Source: Candidatus Firestonebacteria bacterium RIFOXYA2_FULL_40_8 | GTDB taxonomy: Bacteria > Oederibacteriota > D2-FULL-39-29 | Direction: 5' to 3' | Length of the DNA: 15,434 bases | Assembly (NCBI GenBank): GCA_001778355.1 | Contig: MFGS01000001.1 | Location: forward strand, 3,814-19,247 | Translations under genes and position numbers: made by a program | Shown: piece after piece, positions 1-7,473 of the stretch | Numbering within the stretch: the first letter of the stretch is position 1 | How the letters are laid out: each line of letters opens with the position of its first letter | The notes under the pieces: model-generated | Databases searched by the model: none | Told to the model about the DNA's origin: nothing | What the model saw: the letters and a program-made list of their open reading frames with translations, nothing else

Positions 1-749
1 GATGGGAGTCCAGATGGTTCGCCGAAAAAAGTTATGCGGCCAATATTCTTGAAGACTGGAAAATTAGGAATTTTATTAAAGAAAAGCTGGAGCATGCCGG
101 TATTGCCAGGGTAGAGATCGAGCGTACCGTAGGCAAAGTCCTGGTCATTGTTCATACTGCGAAACCCGGTATCATTATAGGTAAAAAGGGTTCCGAAGTT
201 GATGAACTTAAAAAGAAAATTCAACTAATGACCAAGAAAGATGTATATATAAGTATCATGGAAGTAAGGAATCCTGCTATAGATGCTCAGATCGTTTCAA
301 AGAGCGTTGCGGTTCAGCTGGAAAAAAGGATTTCACACAAAAGAGCTATGAAGAAAGCGGTTATTGCCGCTCTTGCTGCCGGTGCAAAAGGTATTAAAAT
401 AATGTGTTCCGGACGTCTTGGCGGTAATGATATAGCTAGAAGGGAATGGTACAGAGAAGGCCGAGTACCTCTTCACACTTTTAGAGCAAATATTGATTAC
501 GGCGCTACGGAAGCAATGTGTGCCTACGGAAAAATCGGTGTAAAAGTATGGATATTTAAAGGCGAAGTTCTTCCCGGATCCGGTTTTATTAATATGACTG
601 AAACAAAAGAAGTAAGGGATCCCAGAGACAATAATAGAAAAGATCATAGACGGCATGATAGCCGCCCTGGTGAAAGGTCTCCTAAACCTGCATCTTCTGC
701 CGAGGTGAAAGCCCCGGTTGTTGAAGCAAAAACGGAAGAAAAAAAGTAA
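1..749 (+). CDS. rpsC: Ribosomal protein S3 (5' end outside window)
   Basis: Small-subunit protein of the 30S head, lining the mRNA entry channel. The reading frame is open from base 3 (first full codon TGG), giving 248 visible residues; comparison with the family suggests roughly the first 18 residues lie upstream. The KH type-2 RNA-binding domain is recognised by the GKKG loop at visible residues 60-63. The C-terminal S3 domain follows, with the SGRLGGNDIARREWYREGRV motif and the closing GKIGVKVWIFKGE segment. After that comes a low-complexity charged tail of about 50 residues, rich in Arg, Lys, Pro and Glu and ending in EEKK, which is probably disordered. rplP follows after 18 bases, as expected in an S10 operon. 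Identification is secure; only the N-terminus is missing. Confidence 0.97.
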   Translation, partial: WESRWFAEKSYAANILEDWKIRNFIKEKLEHAGIARVEIERTVGKVLVIVHTAKPGIIIGKKGSEVDELKKKIQLMTKKDVYISIMEVRNPAIDAQIVSKSVAVQLEKRISHKRAMKKAVIAALAAGAKGIKIMCSGRLGGNDIARREWYREGRVPLHTFRANIDYGATEAMCAYGKIGVKVWIFKGEVLPGSGFINMTETKEVRDPRDNNRKDHRRHDSRPGERSPKPASSAEVKAPVVEAKTEEKK

Positions 750-767
750 TTCTAAAGGAGTAAGGTT

Positions 768-1178
768 ATGTTGTTTCCAAAAAGAGTAAAATTTAGAAGG
801 TCCATGAGGGGCAGGATGAGAGGGATGGCAATGTCCGGCTCTGAGTTTAACTTCGGAGAATATGCGATTAAGTCAACGGAATGCAGCTGGGTAACAGCCA
901 GGCAGATAGAATCCGCCAGAGTAACAATCGTTCGTTCAATGAAAAAAGGCGGTAAGGTATGGCTCCGTATATTTCCCGATAAACCCGTTTCTAAAAAGCC
1001 TGCAGAAGTCAGGATGGGTGGCGGTAAACCGGGTCCCGAATTCTGGGTTGCAGTTGTTAAACCGGGAAGGATACTTTTTGAAGTTGCGGGTGTGACAGAA
1101 GAAGTTGCACGGGAAGCTTTTAAAATGGCAGGTTATAAACTTCCTGTTTTAACAAAATTCATTAAGAGGGCTGACTGA
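768..1178 (+). CDS. rplP: Ribosomal protein L16
   Basis: 50S protein next to the A-site tRNA and the L27/5S region. At 136 aa it has the usual family length. It begins MLFPKRVKFRR and contains the family signatures ITARQIE-like (VTARQIESAR), KVWLRIFPDKPV, KKPAEVRMGGGKG-like and FWVAVVKPGRILFEVAGV, and ends in the standard KLPVLTKFIKR. The ATG is preceded by AAAGGAG at 754-760 with 7-base spacing, which fixes the start. It lies between rpsC and rpmC in the canonical order, and the stop is two bases before the rpmC start. Confidence 0.98.
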   Translation: MLFPKRVKFRRSMRGRMRGMAMSGSEFNFGEYAIKSTECSWVTARQIESARVTIVRSMKKGGKVWLRIFPDKPVSKKPAEVRMGGGKPGPEFWVAVVKPGRILFEVAGVTEEVAREAFKMAGYKLPVLTKFIKRAD

Positions 1179-1180
1179 TT

Positions 1181-1378
1181 ATGAAAATTAAAGAAATAAG
1201 GGAATTAACGCCCGAAGAGATAACGGTAAAACTGGCAGAAAAAAAGAAAGAATTAATGGAAATTAAAATGAAACATGCAATGCGCAGCTTGGAGAAAATT
1301 AATCTTATTCCCGAAGCTAGAAAAGACATTGCTAAAATGTTAACCATCTTGAAAGAAAAACAAAAAGGAGCCAAGTAA
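1181..1378 (+). CDS. rpmC: Ribosomal protein L29
   Basis: Small helical 50S protein near the peptide exit tunnel, part of the docking area for SRP and trigger factor. At 65 aa it has the normal family length. It starts MKIKEIRELTPEEI, the typical L29 N-terminal helix, and ends with the second helix (PEARKDIAKMLTILKEK). The short stretch between the helices is MKHAMRSLEKINLIPEARKDIA, where most bacteria have an xNxxRIRxxRRxIA pattern. It is likely translated by coupling: only two bases separate it from rplP and its stop directly precedes the GTG of rpsQ. Confidence 0.95.
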   Translation: MKIKEIRELTPEEITVKLAEKKKELMEIKMKHAMRSLEKINLIPEARKDIAKMLTILKEKQKGAK

Positions 1379-1717
1379 GTGAAAGTCGGAAAGCAAACCA
1401 GAGTAGGTGTCGTCATAGGCGACAAAGCATCTAAAACGGTGCAGGTCAGTATACTGCGTACGAAAAAAGAAAAAATATTGGGCAAAATTATTAAAATATA
1501 TTCCAAGTATGCTGCTCATGATCAAAATGAAGAAGCAAAAGTTGGAGATGTTGTTGAAATCCAGGAATGCAGCCCGATAAGCAAGACGAAAAAATGGAAA
1601 GTTGTTAGAATTATTTCTAAATCTACAGGGGAAAGTATTGAATTGAAAGATGAACTTGAAGTGCTTAAGCCGTTAAAAAAAGAAGTTGTAGCAGAAGAAA
1701 AGGAAAAGGGAGTTTAA
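1379..1717 (+). CDS. rpsQ: Ribosomal protein S17 (GTG start, C-terminal tail)
   Basis: 30S primary-binding OB-fold protein. The start is GTG at 1379, immediately after the TAA of rpmC; an AAAAGGAG stretch inside the end of rpmC serves as ribosome binding site. The OB core is clear: RVGVVIGDKASKTVQV, then the YAAHD segment (the family usually has Y.vHDE), and GDVVEIQECSPISKTKKWKVVRI. At 112 aa it is about 25 residues longer than the usual 80-90. The excess is a Glu/Lys-rich C-terminal tail from about residue 88, absent from most S17 proteins and probably disordered. Confidence 0.96.
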   Translation: MKVGKQTRVGVVIGDKASKTVQVSILRTKKEKILGKIIKIYSKYAAHDQNEEAKVGDVVEIQECSPISKTKKWKVVRIISKSTGESIELKDELEVLKPLKKEVVAEEKEKGV

Positions 1718-1718
1718 T

Positions 1719-2087
1719 ATGATTCAGGTACAGTCAATGGTCGAAGTGGCCGACAATACAGGAGCTCAAAAGCTGATGTGTATTAAAGTGTTGGGCGGCA
1801 GCAGAAAAAGATATGCCTCTCTTGGTGATATTATAGTTGGCGCAGTGAAGGAAGCAATTCCTAATAAGCTGGTTAAAAAAAGTGAGGTTGTACGGGCTGT
1901 TATTATCCGGACAAAAAAAGAAGTAAGAAGGAAAGACGGCTCTTATGTGAAATTTGATGAAAATGCGGTAATACTGATTAATGATCAGTTGAACCCCAGG
2001 GGAACCAGAGTTTTTGGACCCGTAGCCAGAGAATTAAGGGATAAGAATTTTATGAAGATTATCTCTTTGGCATCGGAGGTTGTTTAA
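1719..2087 (+). CDS. rplN: Ribosomal protein L14
   Basis: 50S protein at the subunit interface, contacting 16S rRNA and the L19 and IF-6/RsfS sites. Exactly 122 aa, the standard bacterial length. It contains the hallmark SMVEVADNTGAQKLMCIKVLGG near the N-terminus and the ILINDQLNPRGTRVFGPVARELR signature near the C-terminus. The ATG lies one base after the rpsQ stop, preceded by an AAGGGAG-like site inside rpsQ. The order rpsQ-rplN-rplX is canonical. Confidence 0.98.
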   Translation: MIQVQSMVEVADNTGAQKLMCIKVLGGSRKRYASLGDIIVGAVKEAIPNKLVKKSEVVRAVIIRTKKEVRRKDGSYVKFDENAVILINDQLNPRGTRVFGPVARELRDKNFMKIISLASEVV

Positions 2088-2444
2088 ATGTCTGCGCTTA
2101 AAACAAAATTAAAAAAAGGCGATACGGTAGAGCTGATTAGCGGTGAGGATAAAGGAAAGAAGGGTAAAATCCTTCAAATTAAAAGAATAATAAATAAAAG
2201 AGGCGATGAGATAACTAAGGTTCTTGTTGAAGGTGTTAATTTTATGAAGAAGCATATTAAGCCTAACCAGCAGGCCCCTCAGGGCGGTATAGTTTCAAAG
2301 GAAGGTCTCCTTAGTGTATCCAAAGTGATGCTTGTCTGCCCCAGATGCAGCAAACCGACAAAAGTTGGTATTAAGTTTTTAAAAGATGGAAAGAAAGCAA
2401 GAGCCTGCAAACATAAAGAATGCGGCGAATTGATAGAAGGATAA
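2088..2444 (+). CDS. rplX: Ribosomal protein L24 with C-terminal zinc-ribbon-like cysteines
   Basis: 50S assembly initiator with a KOW/SH3-like domain. The KOW motif is at about residues 9-32 (KKGDTVELISGEDKGKKGKI), followed by the VEGVNFMKKHIKP segment and the GGIVSKEG loop. Residues C84, C87, C107 and C112 make a CX2C...CX4C arrangement in the C-terminal part. Many bacterial L24 proteins have a CX2C...CX2C or degenerate version here, so the wider second knuckle (C-K-H-K-E-C) is a variant. Zinc binding is inferred, not shown. The start abuts the rplN stop with no gap. At 118 aa it is slightly longer than usual because of an insertion around residues 36-44. Confidence 0.96.
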   Translation: MSALKTKLKKGDTVELISGEDKGKKGKILQIKRIINKRGDEITKVLVEGVNFMKKHIKPNQQAPQGGIVSKEGLLSVSKVMLVCPRCSKPTKVGIKFLKDGKKARACKHKECGELIEG

Positions 2445-2453
2445 GGGTAATAT

Positions 2454-3005
2454 ATGACACCGACATTAAAAGAGCTTTACAGAACAAAGATAGTTCCGGA
2501 AATGATGAAGCAATTTAAATACAAGTCCGTAATGCAAGTACCTAAATTGGTTAAAATTAGCATGAATGTAGGTATGGGAAAAGCTGCAGACAATGTAAAG
2601 TTAATTGACGCAGTTGTCGCCGAACTTGCGGCAATAACAGGGCAACATCCCGTAATTACAAGATCTAAAAAGGATATTTCAAATTTTAAAATAAGGATAG
2701 GAAATCCTATCGGCGTAATGGTTACGATCAGAAGCGACAGAATGTATGAATTTTTGGAAAGATATATCAAAATAGCTCTTCCCAGGTCCAAGGACTTTAA
2801 AGGTGTTCCGGATAAATCCTTTGACGGTCGCGGCAATTATACAATGGGAATAAAAGAGCAAATCATATTTCCTGAAGTAGATGTTGATAAAACAGATCAG
2901 ATACACGGTATGGATATTACAATTGTAACAACGGCGAAAACTGATGCAGAAGCAAAAGCGCTTCTTGAATATTTCGGAATGCCGTTTAAGAAACAGGGGG
3001 CTTAA
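2454..3005 (+). CDS. rplE: Ribosomal protein L5
   Basis: 50S central protuberance protein that binds 5S rRNA and contacts P-site tRNA. At 183 aa it matches the family length. Visible hallmarks are QVPKLVKISMNVGMG near residues 28-42, the GQHPVITRSKKDISNFKIR segment, the ALPRSKDFKGVPDKSFDGRGNYTMGIKEQIIFPE signature region, and the closing VTTAKTDAEAKALLEYFGMPF. The ATG at 2454 has only weak purine-rich signals (AAGG 2437-2440, AAGGG 2443-2447). Confidence 0.98.
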   Translation: MTPTLKELYRTKIVPEMMKQFKYKSVMQVPKLVKISMNVGMGKAADNVKLIDAVVAELAAITGQHPVITRSKKDISNFKIRIGNPIGVMVTIRSDRMYEFLERYIKIALPRSKDFKGVPDKSFDGRGNYTMGIKEQIIFPEVDVDKTDQIHGMDITIVTTAKTDAEAKALLEYFGMPFKKQGA

Positions 3006-3006
3006 G

Positions 3007-3192
3007 GTGGCGAAAACGTCTTGGATAGTAAAAAATGAACGTGAACCTAAATACAAAACAAGAAAATATAATAGATGCAAGATTTGCGGAAGAAGGCGCG
3101 GTTATTACAGGAAATTCGGTGTATGTAGAATTTGTTTTAGGAAACTTGCCCAGGAAGGAAAGATACCCGGGGTTAGAAAAGCAAGCTGGTAA
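3007..3192 (+). CDS. rpsN: Ribosomal protein S14, zinc-binding (type Z)
   Basis: Short 61-aa zinc form of S14, a late-assembling protein of the 30S head. The start is GTG at 3007, one base after the rplE stop, giving MAKTSWIVKNEREPKY. An in-frame ATG at 2944 lies inside rplE and would add 21 residues with no family counterpart, so it is rejected. The zinc ligands are C24, C27, C40 and C43 (CKIC...CRIC), followed by FRKLAQEGKIPGVRKASW, the invariant C-terminus of type-Z S14. This is the C+ version; no cysteine-free paralog is in the window. Confidence 0.97.
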   Translation: MAKTSWIVKNEREPKYKTRKYNRCKICGRRRGYYRKFGVCRICFRKLAQEGKIPGVRKASW

Positions 3193-3204
3193 GGAGAAAA
3201 AAAG

Positions 3205-3600
3205 ATGGCATCAGTAGATACGATAAGTAATATGCTAACAAAAATAAGGAATGCTAACAAGGCGATGAAAGAACAGACTGATATTCCTTATTCCTGGCTT
3301 TCTTATGAGATTCTTAAAATTATTCAGAAAGAAGGATATGTAAAGAACTTTAAAAGAATTGATGATAGAAAGAAAGGTGTTATTAGAGTGTATATGAAGT
3401 ATTTAAACAAGGAAAGGGTCATTTCGGGTATTAAGTCTATTTCAACCCCTGGTTTCAGGGTGTATAGAGGGGCTAAGGAATTACCTAAAGTTCTTGATGG
3501 TTATGGTGTTGCAATTATCTCTACATCAAAAGGTCTTATGGTAGACAAAGATGCGAGATTGAACAATGTTGGCGGTGAAGTAATATGTCACATATGGTAG
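3205..3600 (+). CDS. rpsH: Ribosomal protein S8
   Basis: 30S primary-binding protein of the platform/central domain; in model bacteria it also represses the spc operon. At 131 aa it has normal length. It opens with DTISNMLTKIRNANKA and contains the STPGFRVYRGAKELPKVLDGYGVAIISTSKGLM signature region and the terminal GGEVICHIW. The ATG is preceded by AAGGAG at 3191-3196. Position between rpsN and rplF is canonical. Confidence 0.98.
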   Translation: MASVDTISNMLTKIRNANKAMKEQTDIPYSWLSYEILKIIQKEGYVKNFKRIDDRKKGVIRVYMKYLNKERVISGIKSISTPGFRVYRGAKELPKVLDGYGVAIISTSKGLMVDKDARLNNVGGEVICHIW

Positions 3601-3609
3601 GAGGAATTA

Positions 3610-4167
3610 ATGGCTAGGGGCGGAAATAATCCGGTAATAATACCGGCAAATGTTAAAGTTATAATAGCAAACAGTTTAGTGAAGGTAGAAGGTCCTAACG
3701 GAAAACTTGAAATGAAGCTTCCTTCAAAATTAAAAGTTGAAGTGAAAGACGGAAAGGTTTCTGTGATTAAGGAAACGGAAGAAGCTCAGGTCAAGTGTAA
3801 TCATGGAACCGTAAGGGCAAGAATTGCCGTAATGATAAAAGGTGTTACGGAACAATATGTTAAGGTCTTAATGATCGAAGGTGTAGGTTTTAAGGCAGCA
3901 ATTGCAGGTAACAAGCTGTCGATGACACTTGGCTTTTCTCATCCCGTAGAAAGGACACTTCCTCTAGGAGTTTCGGGAGCTGTAGAGAAAAATACAATAA
4001 TTACTTTGAAGAGTGCGGATAAAGAAATGCTCGGAGATTTCGCGGCTCAAATAAGGAAGATTAGAGTGCCTGACCCCTATAAAGCAAAAGGTATTAAGTA
4101 TGCTGGCGAGCATATTAAGAGAAAAGCAGGTAAAACAGCAGGCGGCGCGACCGCCGGAGGAAAGTAA
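3610..4167 (+). CDS. rplF: Ribosomal protein L6
   Basis: 50S protein near the L7/L12 stalk base and the sarcin-ricin loop, with two duplicated alpha/beta L6 domains. The first domain covers roughly residues 8-82 (PVIIPANVKVIIANSLVKVEGPNGKL) and the second 83-165. The diagnostic end motif IRKIRVPDPYKAKGIKY...EHIKRKAGK is intact. The last eleven residues are a Gly/Ala-rich tail. The DNA encoding that tail is GC-rich compared with its surroundings and also carries the rplR ribosome binding site. The start ATG has a clear AGGAGG at 3600-3605. The N-terminus MARGGNNP replaces the common MSRIGKKP. Confidence 0.97.
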   Translation: MARGGNNPVIIPANVKVIIANSLVKVEGPNGKLEMKLPSKLKVEVKDGKVSVIKETEEAQVKCNHGTVRARIAVMIKGVTEQYVKVLMIEGVGFKAAIAGNKLSMTLGFSHPVERTLPLGVSGAVEKNTIITLKSADKEMLGDFAAQIRKIRVPDPYKAKGIKYAGEHIKRKAGKTAGGATAGGK

Positions 4168-4169
4168 TC

Positions 4170-4532
4170 ATGGTTTTTAATAGAGAAGCATTAAGATTAA
4201 TGAGGCATAAAAGAACTAGAAAGAAAGTTATAGGAACAACCGGCCGGCCTAGGATGTGTATAAAGAAAAGTTTGAAACACACTTATGCTCAGCTCATTGA
4301 TGATGTTACAGGTAAGACCTTATTTACGGTCTCGACGCTTTCAAGAGAATTAAAAGGAAAATTAAAAGCAGGCGATAATCAGGCTGCTGCCGAAGCTATC
4401 GGCGCGCTGCTTGCCAAGAAGTGTGTTGAAAAAGGAATAAAAGCAATAGTATTTGACAGAAGCGGTTATATTTACCACGGTAAGGTCAAAAAACTGGCGG
4501 ATGCAGCCAGAAAAGAAGGATTGGTTTTCTAA
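4170..4532 (+). CDS. rplR: Ribosomal protein L18
   Basis: 50S protein that binds 5S rRNA together with L5. At 120 aa it has the standard length. The N-terminal basic segment RLMRHKRTRKKVIGTTGRPR, the KHTYAQLIDDVTGKTLFTVST strand pair and the C-terminal VFDRSGYIYHGKVKKLADAARKEGL are all family signatures. The start is two bases after the rplF stop, with GGAGG at 4156-4160 inside the rplF tail. Just upstream of that site a GGCGG...CCGCC stem (4141-4155) could form in the mRNA. Confidence 0.98.
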   Translation: MVFNREALRLMRHKRTRKKVIGTTGRPRMCIKKSLKHTYAQLIDDVTGKTLFTVSTLSRELKGKLKAGDNQAAAEAIGALLAKKCVEKGIKAIVFDRSGYIYHGKVKKLADAARKEGLVF

Positions 4533-4543
4533 GGAGGGTTATC

Positions 4544-5044
4544 TTGTCTAGAATAGATCCATCAAAGTATGAATTGAAAGAAAAAGTAATCAGTATAAAA
4601 AGAGTCTCTAAGGTCGTTAAGGGCGGAAAGCGTATGTCTTTCAGTTCTATTGTGATTGTTGGAGATCAGAAAGGTCATGTAGGTGTCGGAATAGGTAAAG
4701 CGAACGAAGTTCCTGATGCAATTAAAAAGGGAGTTGAAGACGCAAAGAAAAACCTTTTTGAAGTGCCTCTTTCAGGTGCAACGATTCCTCATACGGTTCT
4801 AGTGCATTTTGGTGCAACAAGATTATTACTAAAACCGGCTTTCCCGGGTACCGGCGTTATTACGGCAGGAGCGGTTCGGGCAGTGGTTGAACTGGCAGGA
4901 ATAAAAGATATTTTAAGTAAAACTATAGGTTCTACGAATCCTTATAATTTAACGAAAGCAACAGTTGTCGCGCTTAAATCCTTGAAAAGAATTGATAGGT
5001 TGGCAGAACTTAGAGATAAAAAAATAGAAGAATTGCTTGTATAG
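4544..5044 (+). CDS. rpsE: Ribosomal protein S5 (TTG start)
   Basis: 30S protein at the mRNA entrance and decoding-accuracy region. At 166 aa it has the normal length. The double-stranded-RNA-binding-like N-terminal domain includes VVKGGKRMSFSSIVIVGD and GHVGVGIGKANEVPDAIKKG. The C-terminal domain carries LLLKPAFPGTGVITAGAVRAVVELAGI and GSTNPYNLTKAT. The start is TTG at 4544, supported by the strong site AAGGAGGGT at 4531-4539; the next in-frame ATG would remove the conserved N-terminus. The gene that normally follows, rpmD, is absent: rplO begins 23 bases later. Confidence 0.98.
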   Translation: MSRIDPSKYELKEKVISIKRVSKVVKGGKRMSFSSIVIVGDQKGHVGVGIGKANEVPDAIKKGVEDAKKNLFEVPLSGATIPHTVLVHFGATRLLLKPAFPGTGVITAGAVRAVVELAGIKDILSKTIGSTNPYNLTKATVVALKSLKRIDRLAELRDKKIEELLV

Positions 5045-5067
5045 CAGAAAAGCAGGGGAGATTTATA

Positions 5068-5499
5068 ATGAAACTTAACGAATTGAAACCGAACAAAGGT
5101 GCTAGAAAAAAAAGAAAGAGAATTGGTTTTGGTATTGGCAGCGGCCACGGTAAAACCTCAACAAAAGGTAATAAGGGGCAAAATGCCAGAAAGCACGGAA
5201 ATAAAGTAGGATTTGAGGGCGGTCAGATGCCTTTAGTAAGGCGTGCACCAAAAAGAGGTTTCACTAATATTTTTAAAACAAAATATGCGATTGTCAATGT
5301 TTCGGATCTGAACAGGTTTGAAAACGGAGAAACTGTCGATATTAAGTCCTTGATAGCCAAGAGATTGATTGATAACGGTGCCAAACTTGTAAAGGTGCTC
5401 GGAGACGGCGAACTAAAGAAAAAACTGATAGTAAAAGTGGCGAAAGTGAGTAAAAAAGCGGCGGAAATAATTAAAGCAGCTTCAGGAGAGATAAAGTAG
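5068..5499 (+). CDS. rplO: Ribosomal protein L15
   Basis: Late-assembling 50S protein with a long basic N-terminal extension that threads into 23S rRNA. At 143 aa it has the usual length. The N-terminus MKLNELKPNKGARKKRKRIG and the Gly/Lys-rich segment GIGSGHGKTSTKGNKGQNAR, then GFEGGQMPLVRRAPKRGF, are the family signature. The C-terminal globular part (from about residue 75) contains VDIKSLIAKRLIDNGAKLVKVLGDGELKKKLIVKV. AGGGGAG at 5054-5060 supports the ATG. It sits directly after rpsE, with no room for rpmD. Confidence 0.98.
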   Translation: MKLNELKPNKGARKKRKRIGFGIGSGHGKTSTKGNKGQNARKHGNKVGFEGGQMPLVRRAPKRGFTNIFKTKYAIVNVSDLNRFENGETVDIKSLIAKRLIDNGAKLVKVLGDGELKKKLIVKVAKVSKKAAEIIKAASGEIK

Positions 5500-5500
5500 G

Positions 5501-6817
5501 ATGTTGAAAAGTTTTTTTGACGGTTTAAGAAATATATTTAAAATTCCTGAACTTAGAGATCGTGTATTATTTACTCTTTTAATGCTGATGATTTACAGAT
5601 TGGGTTGTCATATTCCGACCCCGGGCATTAATGCTGCCGCATTATCTGAATTTATGAAAGCACAGCAGGGTGGTATCCTCGGATTTCTGGACCTCTTTAC
5701 AGGCGGCGCATTTAAAACTTTCTCAATATGTGCGCTCGGTGTTATGCCTTACATAAGTTCTTCTATTATCATGCAGTTGTTAACTCCGGTCATTCCGGCT
5801 TTGGAAAAGCTTTCCAAAGAAGGTGATATTGGAAGGAAGAAAATCAGCCAATATACCAGATATGGAGCGGTTGCTCTATGCGCGGTTCAAGCCTGGACCA
5901 TGACCTTTTTAATGCATAGTATCGGAAGAGGAATCGTAGATAACTGGGGTATTTCTTTCCAGTTGACTACAGTACTTACTCTTACGACCGGCACAATGTT
6001 TCTTGTCTGGCTTGGAGAACGTGTTACGGAAAAAGGAATTGGAAACGGAATGTCATTGATTATTTTTGCAGGTATTGTTGCCCGGATTCCTACTGAAATT
6101 ATTAATACGTACAGACTTTGGATGAATAATGAGCTGGGAATAGTTACCATTGCTCTTGTTCTTACGGGAATGCTCGCAATAGTAGCTTTTGTCGTAATGA
6201 TTCAAACTGCAGCAAGAAGAATCCCCGTGCAATACGCTCAAAGAGTTGTTGGTAGAAAAGTATACGGGGGCGCGGCGACGTACTTACCTCTTAAAGTTGA
6301 TTTTTCGGGTGTTATTGCAATTATATTTGCGTCTTCTGTATTGTCGGTACCGGCGATGCTTGCAAAACCGTTTGCCGATAATATATTCTTTGAGAAAATT
6401 GTTGAATACCTTTCTCCCGGGCAGTCAGTATATTTGATACTTTACGGGATTCTGGTAATATTCTTTTGTTTTTTCTACACGGCAGTTGTATTTAATCCGG
6501 TAGATGTTGCAGAAAATATCAAAAAGTACGGCGGTTTTATTCCCGGAGTGCGTCCCGGAGAACCTACGGCGAAATTTATAGATTACACTCTTACCAGAGT
6601 TACTTTAGTCGGGGCGCTTTCAATAGCTGCAATTGCGATTATTCCGGATATTCTTATGAGAAGTGTTAATATTCCGTTTTATTTCGGCGGTACGTCGTTA
6701 CTAATAGTTGTAGGTGTTGCTTTAGATACAATGAAACAGATAGAATCGCATTTATTAATGCGGCATTATGACGGTTTCATGAAGGACAGTAAATTGAAAA
6801 GCAGGGCCGGTTTCTGA
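5501..6817 (+). CDS. secY: Preprotein translocase subunit SecY
   Basis: Channel-forming subunit of the SecYEG translocon in the inner membrane, with ten transmembrane helices expected and visible as hydrophobic blocks across 438 aa, the typical length. The first helix lies around residues 22-36, and the plug region follows at about 56-70 (QQGGILGFLDLFTGG). The motif GVMPYISSSIIMQL starts at 80. WLGERVTEKGIGNGMSLIIF starts at 170 and AARRIPVQYAQRVVG at 237. The large cytoplasmic loop C5 has the conserved Arg at 351 in FIPGVRPGEPT. The ATG directly follows the rplO stop. Its TGA shares one base with the adk ATG, so translation is probably coupled. Confidence 0.98.
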   Translation: MLKSFFDGLRNIFKIPELRDRVLFTLLMLMIYRLGCHIPTPGINAAALSEFMKAQQGGILGFLDLFTGGAFKTFSICALGVMPYISSSIIMQLLTPVIPALEKLSKEGDIGRKKISQYTRYGAVALCAVQAWTMTFLMHSIGRGIVDNWGISFQLTTVLTLTTGTMFLVWLGERVTEKGIGNGMSLIIFAGIVARIPTEIINTYRLWMNNELGIVTIALVLTGMLAIVAFVVMIQTAARRIPVQYAQRVVGRKVYGGAATYLPLKVDFSGVIAIIFASSVLSVPAMLAKPFADNIFFEKIVEYLSPGQSVYLILYGILVIFFCFFYTAVVFNPVDVAENIKKYGGFIPGVRPGEPTAKFIDYTLTRVTLVGALSIAAIAIIPDILMRSVNIPFYFGGTSLLIVVGVALDTMKQIESHLLMRHYDGFMKDSKLKSRAGF

Positions 6818-7473
6818 TGAACCTTATCATTTTGGGAGCACCGGGCGCAGGAAAAGGAACACTCTCTGATGCGCTTGTAAAAGAAATAAAGATTCCTAAG
6901 ATTTCTACCGGAGATATGCTAAGAAAAGAGGTAAAAGACAATACACCTCTGGGTTTAAAAGCAAAAGAAATAATGACAAAAGGCGCTTTGGTACCGGATG
7001 CCATAATAAACGAACTTTTGAAAAATAGAATAAAGAAATCTGATTGTAAAAATGGATTTATGCTGGATGGTTTTCCACGGACGATTAATCAGGCAGAAGA
7101 GCTTGATAAAATAATGAAAGAACTTGCACTAAAAATAGATTTAGTTGTTAATCTGGTCATTTCCGAAGAAATTATAGTAAAGCGTCTGACGAATAGACGG
7201 GTGTGTAAAAAATGCGGCGCGAATTATAATTTAGTTTCCCTGCCTTCTAAGAAGGAAGGTATTTGCGATCTTGACGGCGGAGAGCTTTATCAGAGGGCTG
7301 ATGACAATGAAACTACTATCAGGAACCGGCTTCAGGTTTACGCCAAAGACACTCAGCCGTTGATTGACTATTATGCAAAAAAAGGACTACTACAGGATGT
7401 AATTGCCGAAAAAGGTATTTCGGATATGGTAGTGAAATTCAAAAAAATAGTTGCTGATAAAAAATTGAAGTAA
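6817..7473 (+). CDS. adk: Adenylate kinase, zinc-LID type
   Basis: Cytoplasmic enzyme catalysing ATP + AMP to 2 ADP. At 218 aa it is a long-form kinase. The P-loop GAPGAGKGT is at residues 7-15, followed by Leu where most homologues have Gln. The AMP-binding region has STGDMLR (30-36), and the FMLDGFPRTINQAE motif is at 81-94. The LID domain has C130, C133, C150 and D153, the same Cys3-Asp zinc arrangement known from Bacillus subtilis Adk; it is followed by LYQRADDNETTIRNRL. The start overlaps the secY stop by one base (TGATG), and its own stop overlaps map by one base (TAATG). Confidence 0.98.
   Translation: MNLIILGAPGAGKGTLSDALVKEIKIPKISTGDMLRKEVKDNTPLGLKAKEIMTKGALVPDAIINELLKNRIKKSDCKNGFMLDGFPRTINQAEELDKIMKELALKIDLVVNLVISEEIIVKRLTNRRVCKKCGANYNLVSLPSKKEGICDLDGGELYQRADDNETTIRNRLQVYAKDTQPLIDYYAKKGLLQDVIAEKGISDMVVKFKKIVADKKLK

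Noticed and set aside
2944..3006. Longer S14 starting at ATG 2944
   Set aside because: The extra residues are the rplE 3' end in another frame and have no family counterpart; GTG 3007 gives the exact type-Z N-terminus.
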